Of a stretch of 29,358 nucleotides of DNA, positions 1 through 8,294 are shown piece after piece (the first letter of the stretch is position 1; each line of letters opens with the position of its first letter). The notes under the pieces were generated by a model. That model saw nothing but the letters and a program-made list of their open reading frames with translations, was not told the origin of the DNA and did no database searches. The DNA comes from Chara braunii (taxonomy: Eukaryota > Streptophyta > Charophyceae > Charales > Characeae). Position numbers and translations under genes: made by a program. The stretch is taken from the NCBI GenBank assembly GCA_003427395.1, contig BFEA01000881.1, positions 360,519 through 389,876 on the forward strand, read 5' to 3'.

Positions 1-105
1 AACGAGGACCGCATCAATATGGGTACTACATAGTACGCCATCATTGCGACTGCTTGCGTACGCTTGCATTGCGAGTCGGTATGAGTTAGCCCTGCGGCCC
101 CACGG

Positions 106-115
106 TTTTATACTA
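106..115 (+). promoter_or_regulatory. TATA-like site in the LTR, possible element promoter
   Basis: TTTTATACTA occurs here and is kept in the other two LTR copies (near 19263 and 28099, there with one change). The flanks vary more than the core. A start about 30 bases downstream would leave a leader of roughly 380 bases before the splice donor at 519. This rests on motif and conservation only, and no start site is shown. Confidence 0.3.
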
Positions 116-490
116 AGCCTCATGCGCGACGCCTATCCGATTTCCGCGCTGGAAGGTTATGGGATGGCTACCTAGGGACTAGGAGCGTTGTCGAGTTGGT
201 TGTGTTGCGTAGTTTCCGTGCATGTGTGTGTGTGTTTTATTTTTGCGTTCGTAAAGTGGTGTGCGCGCGGTGCATGGGATGCGTCATAGTCGACCGACGA
301 CGGGCCGCGCTAGGGACCTCAGCCCCCCCAAGACGGCGGTTCGCGTGCGGGTCCGATAGAGGCGTATTACCGCGCGTACCCCCTATGCTACAGCGAACGA
401 GAAACGCCCTCGGCTGGTCCACCTCTGCGATTGCAACTGATTAACTTTCGTATTGTGGACTGGTAGCTTGGCGGGGATACGCCCACCGAA

Positions 491-507
491 GGGAGGTGAC
501 AACTCCC
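491..507 (+). promoter_or_regulatory. Conserved leader hairpin just upstream of the splice donor
   Basis: GGGAG and CTCCC (5 bp) enclose the loop GTGACAA, ending 11 bases before the donor GT at 519. The hairpin is unchanged at 19648 onward, and keeps its stem with one loop change (GTGACAG) near 28491. Possible roles are control of donor use or packaging of unspliced RNA. Both are inference. Confidence 0.4.
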
Positions 508-516
508 GTAAGGTGG

Positions 517-524
517 AGGTAAGT
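517..524 (+). promoter_or_regulatory. Strong splice donor (AG|GTAAGT) in the LTR leader
   Basis: The octamer AGGTAAGT is a full match to the eukaryotic 5' splice consensus. It is identical in all three LTR copies, as is the preceding GTGG (near 19674 and 28517). It lies downstream of the likely start and about 190 bases upstream of the primer-binding site. Candidate acceptors are at 1069, upstream of gag, and 7840, upstream of the 3' Gag-like gene. Confidence 0.55.
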
Positions 525-710
525 CGTGCCTCGAGTAGGCCTTATCCTGTCGTAGGGGCTCGTGGAAGGTATGGTTGGCGCACTCGGCCGGAGCGGCTTG
601 CGGAAGCTCCATGTATATTCGCGACGAAGGATTTAAACCAACTCCTGCGTGACGCGGCCGGGAGGGTCCCGCGCTGCCTTGTGCGGTGCCGAACCGATGC
701 GCTCGACAGG

Positions 711-728
711 TGGCGCCGTTGCCGGGGA
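711..728 (+). other. Primer-binding site, tRNA-Asp type
   Basis: TGGCGCCGTTGCCGGGGA is complementary to the 3' end of plant tRNA-Asp(GUC) including its CCA tail. The match runs over all 18 bases, and the next base also fits. It starts two bases after the LTR end at 708. Reverse transcription of the element would prime minus-strand DNA here. tRNA-Asp priming is known for plant Athila/Cyclops-type Ty3 elements. Confidence 0.93.
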
Positions 729-1098
729 TAATGGAAGCCTACCGTTGTCCCGGGTGGAACGACATCCGGGTATGGGAATGAGAGAGAATCAGGCATGATT
801 GGGTAGATGATGAGTGAGCGACGTGGTACTTTGTGTGGTTATGCGTATGTAAAACTTGATTACTAATGGATCTAGCTGGAAGTTGAGGTGGCTCCGTGAT
901 TAAAAGATTGTATAAAAAGTCTCTTGAAGGGAGTAGGCTTTGTTAGAATAAGCCTGGTAGCAGGAGTAGTGCCCGGGAGGTTGAGAGGATGTAGGAAAGG
1001 AGGGAAGACCTGATAGAAGTATATCATTGTGGGTTGCTGAATGAAGCTTTCCATTTCTTCTCTTAGCAGGAAGTTTGAGCAAGAGGTAGCCAACCAAG
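729..1098 (+). other. Untranslated leader between primer-binding site and gag
   Basis: No coding region is supported in these 370 bases. The most informative part is the pyrimidine-rich tract ending in TTAGCAG at 1069, listed separately as a splice acceptor. The packaging signal of the genomic RNA would be expected in this leader, but no motif for it can be named. Confidence 0.6.
1047..1069 (+). promoter_or_regulatory. Splice acceptor upstream of gag (3' end of a leader intron)
   Basis: A pyrimidine-rich run (from CTTTCC near 1047) leads to TTAGCAG|G with the AG at 1068-1069. CTGAA about 30 bases upstream could serve as branch site. Joined to the donor at 519 it would remove a 551-base intron containing the end of the LTR and the primer-binding site, leaving 29 bases before the gag ATG. 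This would separate a translated message from the genomic RNA. It is predicted from consensus only. Confidence 0.5.
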
Positions 1099-1920
1099 AT
1101 GTCAGGGGGAGGGGGCGCCCCCTCGAGGAAGACCCTGACGCTCGACGACCTCATCGAGGCCCTTGACAAGCGTGAGAGGGCGCCGAGCAATGTTCCGAAA
1201 GTTGATACATTCCATTTCAAAGGGGAGCGAGTATCTGATTGGCTGGATTTGACTGAGCAGGCGCTGGTGGGACTGGCATACGAGGTAAAGTTTCAACGGA
1301 TTCTGAAGTACGTCCTTCATAGCCACCATCAGGAAGTGAGCAAGGTTGTGGACGCCGCCAATGACAGTTGGGCAAGGTTTAGGGACCTGATGTTAAGGAA
1401 GTACAGGCTGGGAGACGACCTGCTGACCATGGCTGACTTGGAAGCCATGAACAAGGATGACTTTTCCACGATCGGGGCATTCGTGCACGAGTTCAAGAAG
1501 AAGGCAAGGAAGGTGCACGGGATCTCTGAAGAGGCGCAGTGTGCCATATTCTTGGGGTTGCTTACTGGCACGGAGGCATCGGAACTGACGAGTCACGGAG
1601 GAGGAAGTGAGAAGCTCACCTGGGCTACTATTGATAAAGGAGTGGAAGAGGGGAGTTTGGACCAGGTGGAGCAGCACCAGATGTGGCTACAGAGGCGCAA
1701 AAGAAAGGAGAGGGACGCCACCACATCTGGGACCCCGGGGGAAAAGAGAATCGTTACGGACGTGCTGGCGGCGTTGGGGTATGATAATGAGGCGGAGGTA
1801 CAGAAAAGGGGAGTGACCGTGACCCAAGGTCGGGTATCAGGGGCAGCGGATGAGGAGGTAGGACGTGAGGACTACGGTGGGGAGGAAACGGGCTCCCAGG
1901 TCCTGACTAAAACCCAGTGA
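1099..1920 (+). pseudogene. gag: Gag polyprotein, N-terminal and capsid part (interrupted)
   Basis: The first open part of Gag, 273 codons. It starts at an ATG with A at -3 and begins MSGGGGAPSR. Residues about 36-160 fit the retrotransposon gag (capsid) family: FKGERVSDWLDL, then a helical stretch with SWARFRDLMLRKYR, and FSTIGAFVHEFKKKARKV followed by IFLGLL. Gag forms the virus-like particle that packages the RNA. The last 70 residues are charged and poorly defined. A TGA at 1918-1920 ends the frame, but the same frame carries on with sensible Gag sequence to the zinc knuckle and then the protease, so this is a nonsense mutation in a longer gag-pro reading frame (1099-4326). No intact full-length Gag can be made. 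Confidence 0.85.
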
Positions 1921-2643
1921 AAGCAATGCAACTTGCTGTTGGGAGGTCAAGGATCGGGAAAGGGGCAGACCCCTCAAGCAATTGCTGCACCACCACCTGC
2001 CGCCACAACGACGCCGGTGTCAGCAGGGTCATCGCAAATGGGGCCGCCGCCAGCTTGTGGGCACTGGGTGCCGTATTGTCAGGTGACACCCTGACCCAGT
2101 TGTAGCCACTGCACTTCGTGTGGAGGAAGCCAAGCCCACGCCGAACAGATGGTCCCATATTCGGGCCCACCGACAAGTGTGGGTCCACCAAGCTATCCTG
2201 CGACCCAGGGTCACTTTGTGGCCTAACTGCCACCCTCACAACAGGCATCGCAGGCTAGCGTGGCCGGAGGAGGGAATCAGGGACAAGGCGGACAGGGCAA
2301 TGGAGGCCGAGGCCAAGGGGGTCGAGGAGGCGGTGGCCGAGGCCGAGGAAGAAATGACGGGGGTCGAGGAGGTGGATGGAATGGCCAAGGAGGCCAGGAC
2401 CAAGCTGGCCAAGGCGGCCAGGAAGGGGGCCAAGGGTATGGGAGGCCCCACTTTGATTGGCGGAGTGCCACCTGCTGGCATTGTGGCTACCAAGGCCACA
2501 CTATACGATTTTGTCAACTGCGGCGGGATGACGAGCTCTCCAGTTTGATCTCCACCAACATGGATGGAGACATATATGATAAATATGGGAAGTACATTAA
2601 CCTGAAGACACCCGGCGGAGTCAGGCAGGAGGCCCAGAGGTGA
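1921..2643 (+). pseudogene. gag: Gag polyprotein, linker and nucleocapsid with RGG-rich tract and CCHC zinc knuckle
   Basis: This continues the frame of 1099-1920. The first 300 bases read as a proline/threonine/serine-rich linker broken by stops at 2092 (TGA) and 2224 (TAA). From about 2263 to 2440 the frame encodes a Gly/Arg/Gln-rich stretch with many GGRG units, typical of RNA-binding tails. At 2473-2514 it encodes CWHCGYQGHTIRFC, a perfect CX2CX4HX4C zinc knuckle, the nucleocapsid motif that binds genomic RNA. The frame stops at 2641 (TGA) but again resumes in frame towards the protease. The long antisense open frame here is an effect of the GC-rich repeats and is not called. Confidence 0.85.
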
Positions 2644-2844
2644 GCGGCGGCAGGGCCAGCACCCCCAGCCATGTTTAGGATGTGGCAGGAGAGAGAGGAC
2701 CCGGTTATAAGGGTCGAGAAGATTGCGGGGGAAAGTGATGAGGTAACTTAGCGGCTGAAGGCAGAGACTATAAAGGAGGGGCCGATAGTCGTTGAGTCAG
2801 ACGACGAAGGGCAGGAAGGCGAAAGAGAGTCGACCATAGTCATC
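2644..2844 (+). pseudogene. Gag-protease junction, same frame, broken by stops
   Basis: The same reading frame continues between the zinc-knuckle part and the protease part, interrupted by TGA at 2641 and TAG at 2749. The text is acidic and hydrophilic (for example VVESDDEGQEGE), as in Gag-Pro linkers. This supports one ancestral gag-pro frame over two separate genes. Confidence 0.55.
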
Positions 2845-4326
2845 TTGGGGAAAATGGAAGATCTGCTGAAGAAGGTGGGTAGATACCAGCAGGTGCTGCA
2901 AGCCTTGTGTGACGAGACCCGGGAGTGGAGGGCCGACCTCCCCGGAGTCTTCCTATATGACTCCGGGCCCGAACCTTCATCAGGGCAGCAGGGATACCCA
3001 AGAGTGGCGACCGTGGGGGCGGGCCCTAGGTCGGGTATGACCTATATACCCCCCACCTCACATGGGAGAGTGCCACAGGCGGCGCGAACCAGGAGCCAAA
3101 ATAAGGCTGGAACTAGCCAAGAACCCAGCCAGGCGCCCAGTCAGGCACCCCCTCGAAAGGAGCCCGAGCCGGGGTGCAGGAAAGAGGTGGTGGAGGTTCC
3201 AGAGGAAGACGAGGAGGACGATGACGAGGAGGATGAGAGGCTTCGGTTAGAGGAGGACCGGCGGGCGGAGCTAAGGGCCAAGAAGAGAGGGGCTCAAGAA
3301 GGAGCCGAGTCGGGCCTGCCTGACAACGTATCTAAAAGGAAGAAGTATGCAGTCCGTCTGGAAGAGGGGTTCGATGTAGAGCGGATGGTGGACAGGCTCC
3401 TGGAAGGTCATAATGACCTAATGAACTTAAAGGATATCCTAGCGTCGGCACCAAGGCTCCGTGACGGACTGAAGGGATGGCTCTCGCGAAGACTAGTGCC
3501 CAACGTCCACCTGAGTACGATCCTGCCAAGAGAGGTAGAATGGACTGAGGCAGGGACGAGGATGGACTGGAAGTGTGTGGCGTGTGGCCAGGTGGATTTG
3601 GTGGTAAGGAACCAGAAGTGTACCGGGATGATGGACACGGGCGCGGAGATGAACATCATCAGAGAGAGGGAAGCGGTGATGTTGGGAATAGAGATTGACC
3701 TCTCGGATCATGGCATGCTGCACGGTGCCAACTGCAAGGCTGCCTTTTGCGGTACGGTGTCCAATGTGATCATAGAGATTGAGAAGGTACGGGCGAGGAC
3801 TTGTTTCTTCGTTATGCCCGATGTTGATCACTCTATCCTCTTGGGGAGATCGTTCCTGTGCCGCACGAAGACCCTGATTTTTAATAAGCACGATGGAACG
3901 ATGATCCTGCTCCTGTGTGATCCGGCGTGCGGAAATTATGAGGTCATTACTTGCCGGAACACGGGGCCAGGGAGTGGGAGGAACAAGCCCAACCTTGGCT
4001 CGTTAACCTTTGAAGAATCTGATAACGAGCGGCGGAGGCTCTGGGAGGTGTCTGAGGAGAAAGGAGGGACTGAAGTGCTGACGCTAAGCCTTACTGATGT
4101 CAATAAGGCTATGGAAGTGGTGGCGGCTCATGACATGGCAGATCCTGAAGCCATTAAAGCGCTGAGGGAGCAGGTTTTGGAGAGCCCCCAAGTGGGAGAG
4201 GTGGAGCTGGTCTATCGGCTTCCAGGCAGAAGGGGAGGCCCGACAATGGCAAAGGCGCGAACGGTAAGCCGGCCTTTTTTAGGGGACGGCTTCAGCAGGG
4301 CTCCCAAAGGCGGTACAAAATGGTAG
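2845..4326 (+). pseudogene. pro: Aspartic protease region of the gag-pro frame (retropepsin)
   Basis: This is the longest open part of the gag-pro frame, 493 codons from a Met at 2845 that is probably internal. Residues about 113-150 are strongly acidic then basic (EEDEEDDDEEDE), which suggests a flexible linker. The retropepsin motif DTGAEMNII starts at residue 264 (3634-3645 for DTGA), and the second motif ILLGRSFL at residue 331 (3835 on). Both are needed for the dimeric protease that cuts the Gag and Pol polyproteins. The catalytic Asp is intact. After the protease the frame runs through a linker (ESPQVGEVELVYRL) to TAG at 4324-4326, 43 bases beyond a TTTTTTA heptamer at which Pol could be entered by -1 frameshifting. 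This fragment has no internal stop, although the upstream frame has five. Confidence 0.85.
4275..4281 (+). promoter_or_regulatory. Candidate -1 ribosomal frameshift heptamer (TTTTTTA) between protease and Pol frames
   Basis: The gag-pro frame reads codons TTT (4276-4278) and TTA (4279-4281), so the heptamer is T TTT TTA in the phase needed for -1 slippage. A -1 slip here enters the frame that encodes reverse transcriptase, with the next codon at 4281. UUUUUUA is the slip site used by HIV-1 and by other retroelements. GGGA (4283-4286) can pair with TCCC (4302-4305) just downstream, and GGCGGTAC (4309-4316) with GTGCCGCC (4334-4341), but neither is at the ideal spacing. A plain one-base loss in the T run is the competing explanation. 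Confidence 0.5.
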
Positions 4327-5192
4327 ATAAAAAGTGCCGCCCAGTTCCCGTGCTCGTTACTAAGGATTAGGAGGCTTATTACGAGCGGGAACGAGGGTTG
4401 ATACGGCGCATGCGGGAGCAGGCAGCCAGTGGTCCGTGCCGTATCAACGATGAGAACGAAGGGAAGCTGATAATTGGAGAGCCTGACTTCCTTTCGCCCC
4501 AAGAGAGAGCTCTAATGGTGGGGTTGATGAAGGAAAGGCACCGCGCGTATGCATTCAGTGATGATCAACATGGGAGGCTGGATGTGGACAGGATTCCGAT
4601 GATTCGGATCCACACAGTCCCACATGAGCCATGAAATTTGAGAGGCATGCGGTACCCTAATCTGGATGAGGAGAAGGTGGTGGTGGACTACCTGGATGGC
4701 AAGATGCGCACGCACGCTGCCGATTACTCCAGCGGGCCGTATGCATCCCCTTGGTTTTGTTTTATCAAGCCAAATGGGACGTTACGGTGGGTACAGGATT
4801 TGCAGCGGTTAAACGAGGTGACGGCGCGAGATGCGGGAGGATTGCCAAACGCGGACGCATTATCAGAGTCATGCGCAGGAAGACCTATAATCTCGCTTAT
4901 AGACCTCTACTCAAGGTATGACCAATTTCCTGTATACCCACCAGACAGACCTGTGACAACGATGCATACGCCCAGAGGGCTAATTCATATGAACGTAGCC
5001 CCTCAAGGCTGGACGAATGCAGTGGCAATGGTGCAAAGGCATATGATTAGAGTCATGCAGACGGCCAGTCCGCACATTACCCAGCCTTATATTGATGACT
5101 TGGCGGTCAAAGGGCCGAAAGAAAGGGAAGAAGATGAGGTGATGCCCGGCGTAAGGCGGTTTGTTTGGAAGCATGTCCAAGACCTTGATTAG
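4323..5192 (+). pseudogene. pol: Reverse transcriptase, fingers and palm (interrupted)
   Basis: Pol lies in the -1 frame relative to gag-pro. It is readable from about 4281, with stops at 4368 (TAG), 4632 (TGA) and 5190 (TAG). Family motifs appear in order: SPWFCFIKPNG and LRWVQDLQRLN (fingers), SLIDLYSRYDQFPV with the catalytic Asp at 4902, HTPRGLIHMNVAPQGWTNA, and YIDDLAV with the catalytic pair at 5094-5099. This is the Ty3/gypsy pattern of RNA-directed DNA polymerase, which copies the packaged RNA into DNA. The catalytic residues are intact, so loss of function comes from the stops. The open fragments are 4398-4634 and 4638-5192. Confidence 0.9.
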
Positions 5193-5876
5193 GTCCTGAG
5201 CTTGCTGGAAGAGTACAACCTTACAGCAAGTGGCCCGAAGTCCAAGCATTGTATGAGGGAGGCGACCATCCTAGGTTTCGTCTGTAATGAGAATGGCCGA
5301 AGGCCCGATGTGAAGAAGACAGACAAAATCGTGGAGTGGCCAGTACCCTTCCGCTCGATAACGGACGTAAGGAGTTTCCTCGGCACTTCCAGATTTTGGA
5401 GAAACTTCGTGAAAAACTTTGCTGCCAAGACTGAGCACTTAAGGAAGCTGGCGCGTCAGGATCAGGAATGGATTTGGGGTGGAGATCAGGAAGAGGCTGT
5501 GAAAAGAATGAAGGCAGAATTTAAGGAAGGGGGTCCGGTGTTGGGGGCGCCGAACTACGAGGTCACTGAGGAGAAGCCGTTCATCATTGAAACGGATGCT
5601 GGACCTACTGCCTTGAGAGGAGTTTTGGTTCAGGCGGATGCCGAAGGAAAGGAGAGACCGCTAAGGTTCGAGAGTCGGACTCTCAATACGACTGAGAGGA
5701 ACTACTCTCAGGTTAAGAAGGAGACGCTGGCGGTGGTCCATTGCCTGAGGATTTTCCAGAACTACGTCTTTGGCAGAAGGTTCATATTGAGGGTGGACCC
5801 TACTGCGCTTGCCAGTTCCCTGAAGAACTATACCCCATCTGACCCAACCGTCGCAAGGTGGTTGACGTACATTTAG
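5193..5876 (+). pseudogene. pol: Reverse transcriptase thumb and RNase H domain (interrupted)
   Basis: Same frame as the RT palm. It begins directly after the TAG at 5190, so VLSLLEEYNL follows on from QDLD. The thumb/connection has LGFVCNENGRRPD and SITDVRSFLGTSRFWRNFV. The RNase H fold follows: ETDAGPTALRGVLVQ with Asp at 5595, KKETLAVVHCLR with Glu at 5721, and RVDPTALASL-like sequence with Asp at 5796. These are the acidic residues of the active site that removes the RNA strand after copying. A TAG at 5874 cuts the frame inside RNase H. There is no sign of a second (archaeal-type) RNase H as found in Ogre/Tat elements. Confidence 0.88.
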
Positions 5877-6308
5877 ATGTTCAACTTCGAGCTGAAGAGG
5901 ATTCCAGGGGACAAGAATTGGGCAGACAGGTTGAGCCGCATCAACTGGGATGGGACGGATCAGGAATCGATAGAGGAGACTCTGCCAGTTGATGGGTTTT
6001 TGGATCAAGAAGAGGACGTCCGCCTTCATATAAACGAATGGTCCCTGCGAGTACCTAGTTGTGTCGGTCACCCCATATGGTTAGCGCCTAAGGGGTACGA
6101 ACAAAAGGAGGAGTTGGTCCTCAAGCCCTTCCAGGAGGAGGATCCGTGGGGAGGTAGAGACATCCACTGGATGATGGAGCTGGCATTGGCAGGCACACAC
6201 AGCTTGGCGGAGGAAGTAAGGACGATAGAGGAAGGTCCAACTCAGGTACAAGAGCATGAACAGTTAATGGGGGGAATGTACATGCTCGCTAACACACTTT
6301 TGCAATGA
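5877..6308 (+). pseudogene. pol: End of RNase H and linker to integrase (interrupted)
   Basis: In frame with the preceding segment after TAG 5874. It opens with FNFELKRIPGDKNWADRLSR, the standard C-terminal RNase H motif whose Asp is encoded at 5925. The rest (about 110 codons) is an acidic, tryptophan-containing linker with no recognised domain. It ends at TGA 6306 and the same frame resumes at once. The annotation is firm for the RNase H tail and only positional for the linker. Confidence 0.8.
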
Positions 6309-6635
6309 GATTTCGATCGGAAGGACTCTTTTAGTCATATGGAGAGTGAGGACGTCATTCCTGAAAGCCGGGATAATGAGTTCGAGGAGGGGGATATCAA
6401 GGAAGCTTTTCGTGCAGAAAAGTATGATGGGATCTACCTGGAGCTAGGGCTACTCCTGTCCTGTGAGATGAGGGATAGAGACGCAAGTGCCAAAGCGCAG
6501 AAGATGAGGCACCTCTACGTAGTAAGAGACAACCATCTGTTCATAAAACGGCAGGTCGGGAATCCTAAAAGGATTGTGTGTGGGAGGAACCGGCAGATCG
6601 ATATTATAACAGCCCTACATGATGGTATGGCATGA
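6309..6635 (+). pseudogene. pol: Integrase N-terminal region (start of HHCC zinc domain)
   Basis: Same Pol frame after TGA 6306. The first 50 codons (EFEEGDIKEAFRAEKYDG) precede YVVRDNHLFIKRQ, the usual strand before the integrase zinc domain. ALHDG supplies the first zinc-binding His (6618). The frame is cut by TGA at 6633 exactly between the two histidines of the zinc domain, and the second His is at 6639 in the next fragment. The zinc domain supports integrase multimerisation on the DNA ends. Confidence 0.82.
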
Positions 6636-7523
6636 GGGCACAAAGGGATAAGTGCCATGTGCGCAAAGGTAAGCGAATTGTACCATTGGGATGGGATGCT
6701 GACTATGGTCATTAAGTACTGCCAGTCTTGTGTGCCTTGCCAGAAGAGGTCGGCGCAAAGGCCAGGGGAGCCTCTACACCCGAGGCTGGAGAGGGAAGTG
6801 GGTGCGGTTGTACACCTGGACCTGCTGTTCATGCCAGCGGGGGAGAATGGATGTAACTACATTTTCGATGCATGGGATAACCTTACTGGGTTTGTGGATG
6901 GTCGGGCTATCCGCACAAAGACCGGCCCAGTTTTGGCAAATTGCATCGAGGAGTATTACTTGCGCTACCCTTTTGTCAAAGAGTTCGTGATGGATCGAGG
7001 ATTGGAGTTCACCTGTAACGAGGTGCGAACCTTGCTTGCAGGGTACGGCGTAGTGGCAAATTATAGTACTGCCGCGAACCATCAGGCGAACGCACCTGTG
7101 GAAAGAGGGCACAATACCATCACGAATCTCTTGGCCAAATGGACGGAAGGCAAGCCTGGTCAGTGGCCGAAGTTCCTGCGAGCGGCCTTCTTCGTGGAGA
7201 ATGTCACGGTGAAGAGAACCACCAAGTACGCGCCAACCACGTTATGGTATGGGAGGCATGCCACCCTTCCCATAGAAAGCTTCTTAAAGACTTGGAGGCG
7301 CCAATACTTGGAGGTTGATTTGTCCTTCGAGGAATTACTCGATATCCGGGCACGGCAAGTAGGGGCTGTCGAAGAGAGGTTGCGAGAGGCTGTCGGTCAG
7401 GTAGAAAGGAGCCGCATGGAGGACAAGATGAGATGGGACCATATGGCGCGAGTGAGGAAGGAGCCGTTGGCAGTAGGGGATGTCGTATTAGTGTACGACT
7501 CCTCTCTGGAGAAACAGTGGTGA
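6636..7523 (+). pseudogene. pol: Integrase, zinc-binding end and catalytic core (D,D35E)
   Basis: This carries the rest of the HHCC zinc motif (His 6639, then CVPC with Cys at 6729 and 6738) and the RNase H-like catalytic core. The three acidic residues are Asp in HLDLLF (6819), Asp in VMDRGLEF (6993) and Glu in PVERGHN (7101). Asp 6993 and Glu 7101 are separated by 35 residues, the retroviral D,D35E spacing. Integrase inserts the cDNA into the host genome. After the core comes a helical segment (VGAVEERLREAVGQVERSR). The frame ends at TGA 7521-7523 because one base is missing around 7521-7523; integrase carries on in the next frame. Catalytic residues are all present. Confidence 0.9.
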
Positions 7524-7668
7524 GAAAGCTCGACAAAAGATGGATGGGGCCTTATAGGATCTTGCGGTGCGTCGAATTTGGAGCCTACCAGATCGAGGAG
7601 CTGAACGGAATAGGATAGCAGGACTGGGTATCAGGGACCAGGTTAAAAAAAATTGTGGCCAGGGAATA
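7524..7668 (+). pseudogene. pol: Integrase C-terminal GPY/F module (frameshifted)
   Basis: The frame changes relative to the core. KLDKRWMGPYRIL (GPY at 7547-7555) and AYQIEELNG are the GPY/F module that follows Ty3-type integrase cores, shared by several Ty3/gypsy lineages. TAG at 7616 interrupts it, and the likely true end of Pol is TAG at 7666. No chromodomain follows, so the element does not look like a chromovirus. Confidence 0.82.
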
Positions 7669-7810
7669 GGTAAAGAGTCCCACACCCTTCCGAGTAAACC
7701 CTTGTTTAAAGGTGTCGCATGTCCTGGTTAGGCTAGGTGGAAGATGAAAAGAGGTAAGGGTATATGTGTTGCTGAAGACTTGATGGACTGATGACTGACC
7801 TTGTTGAGTG

Positions 7811-7840
7811 CCTGTCTGCTTTCTCTCGCCTGATGTGCAG
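7811..7840 (+). promoter_or_regulatory. Splice acceptor upstream of the 3' Gag-like gene
   Basis: CTGTCTGCTTTCTCTCGCC is followed by TGATGTGCAG|G with AG at 7839-7840. CTGAC at 7795-7799, about 40 bases upstream, is a good branch-site match. The first in-frame ATG of the 3' gene lies 22 bases further on (7863). Joined to the LTR donor at 519 it would give a subgenomic message for that gene, as retroviruses do for env. A donor-like GAG|GTAAGG at 7751-7758 offers an alternative 87-base intron. Confidence 0.42.
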
Positions 7841-7862
7841 GTCTGACTTTTCGAAGACAGCC

Positions 7863-8294
7863 ATGCAGAGGGGCGGGAGGGGCGCACGGCCACGACAGAG
7901 GCCCCTGGGAGCATCTGGAGGGGGTGGTCAGCGCAGGCCAATTGGGAGAGAGTCCACGCCTGTCTTCGACGATGATAACATAGAGCTCTTCCTGGATGCC
8001 TACCAGGCTCATGCGGCACGAGAGGGATGGTCTACCTTGGAGAGGATACGACATCTGAGGGGAGTTGGGCGTTTTGAGGAGCCGATCTCGCATATCCGGG
8101 AGGAGGCTTTGACCTGGCAGGATGTGGAGGCGAGGATGCAGAGGCTGAGGGCTTCGCCGCTAGGATGTGATGGTTTGCCTATTCAGCTGGAGGAAGGTAA
8201 TGCAGAGGAGTTCATTCCAGCCTACGAGCAGTATATGCGCGATCAGGGGACTGGGCAAGAGGAGTGGATGCAGACGCTACCCCTCTGGACGTGA
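7863..8294 (+). pseudogene. 3' Gag-like gene, first part: capsid-like module A and start of module B
   Basis: The likely start is the Met at 7863 (MQRGGRGARPRQRPLG), after the acceptor at 7840. An open frame from 7791 adds 24 residues that probably belong to the intron. After a basic, glycine-rich N-terminus, residues from 7965 on read FDDDNIELFLDAYQAHA, REGW, RIRHLRG and TWQDVEARMQRL, which has the shape of a retrotransposon capsid domain. A second, similar stretch begins at about 8187 (EEGNAEEFIPAYEQYM) and is cut by TGA at 8292; the same frame resumes immediately. It is not an envelope protein, since no signal peptide or membrane segment is visible. The function is unknown; a second structural protein of the particle is the simplest guess. 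Confidence 0.62.

Larger units (their letters stand above)
1..708 (+). repeat. 3' part of the 5' LTR (end of U3, R and U5)
   Basis: These bases match 19158-19865 without a length difference, with about 43 mismatches by hand count (35 transitions, 8 transversions). They also match 27994-28705, which is more diverged (6 mismatches in the first 60 bases). The repeat ends in ACA at 706-708, two bases before the primer-binding site, as expected for the end of a 5' LTR. The start lies outside the window. It contains a short TG run near 221-235, a TATA-like site near 106 and a splice donor at 519. Short open frames inside it are not conserved as proteins between copies and are not called. Confidence 0.88.

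Noticed and set aside
2236-2517. Long open frame on the minus strand across the Gly/Arg-rich part of gag
   Set aside because: It is the mirror of a GC-rich repeat on the + strand, is Ser/Ala/Pro low complexity, and overlaps the real zinc-knuckle frame.
7510-7530. Frame change in integrase as a second programmed frameshift
   Set aside because: No slippery heptamer is present and the change lies inside the conserved C-terminal module, so a one-base deletion is more likely.
7785-7800. CTGATGA word suggesting a hammerhead ribozyme core
   Set aside because: No GAAA core or flanking helices at suitable distance were found; the CTGAC next to it fits a splice branch site better.
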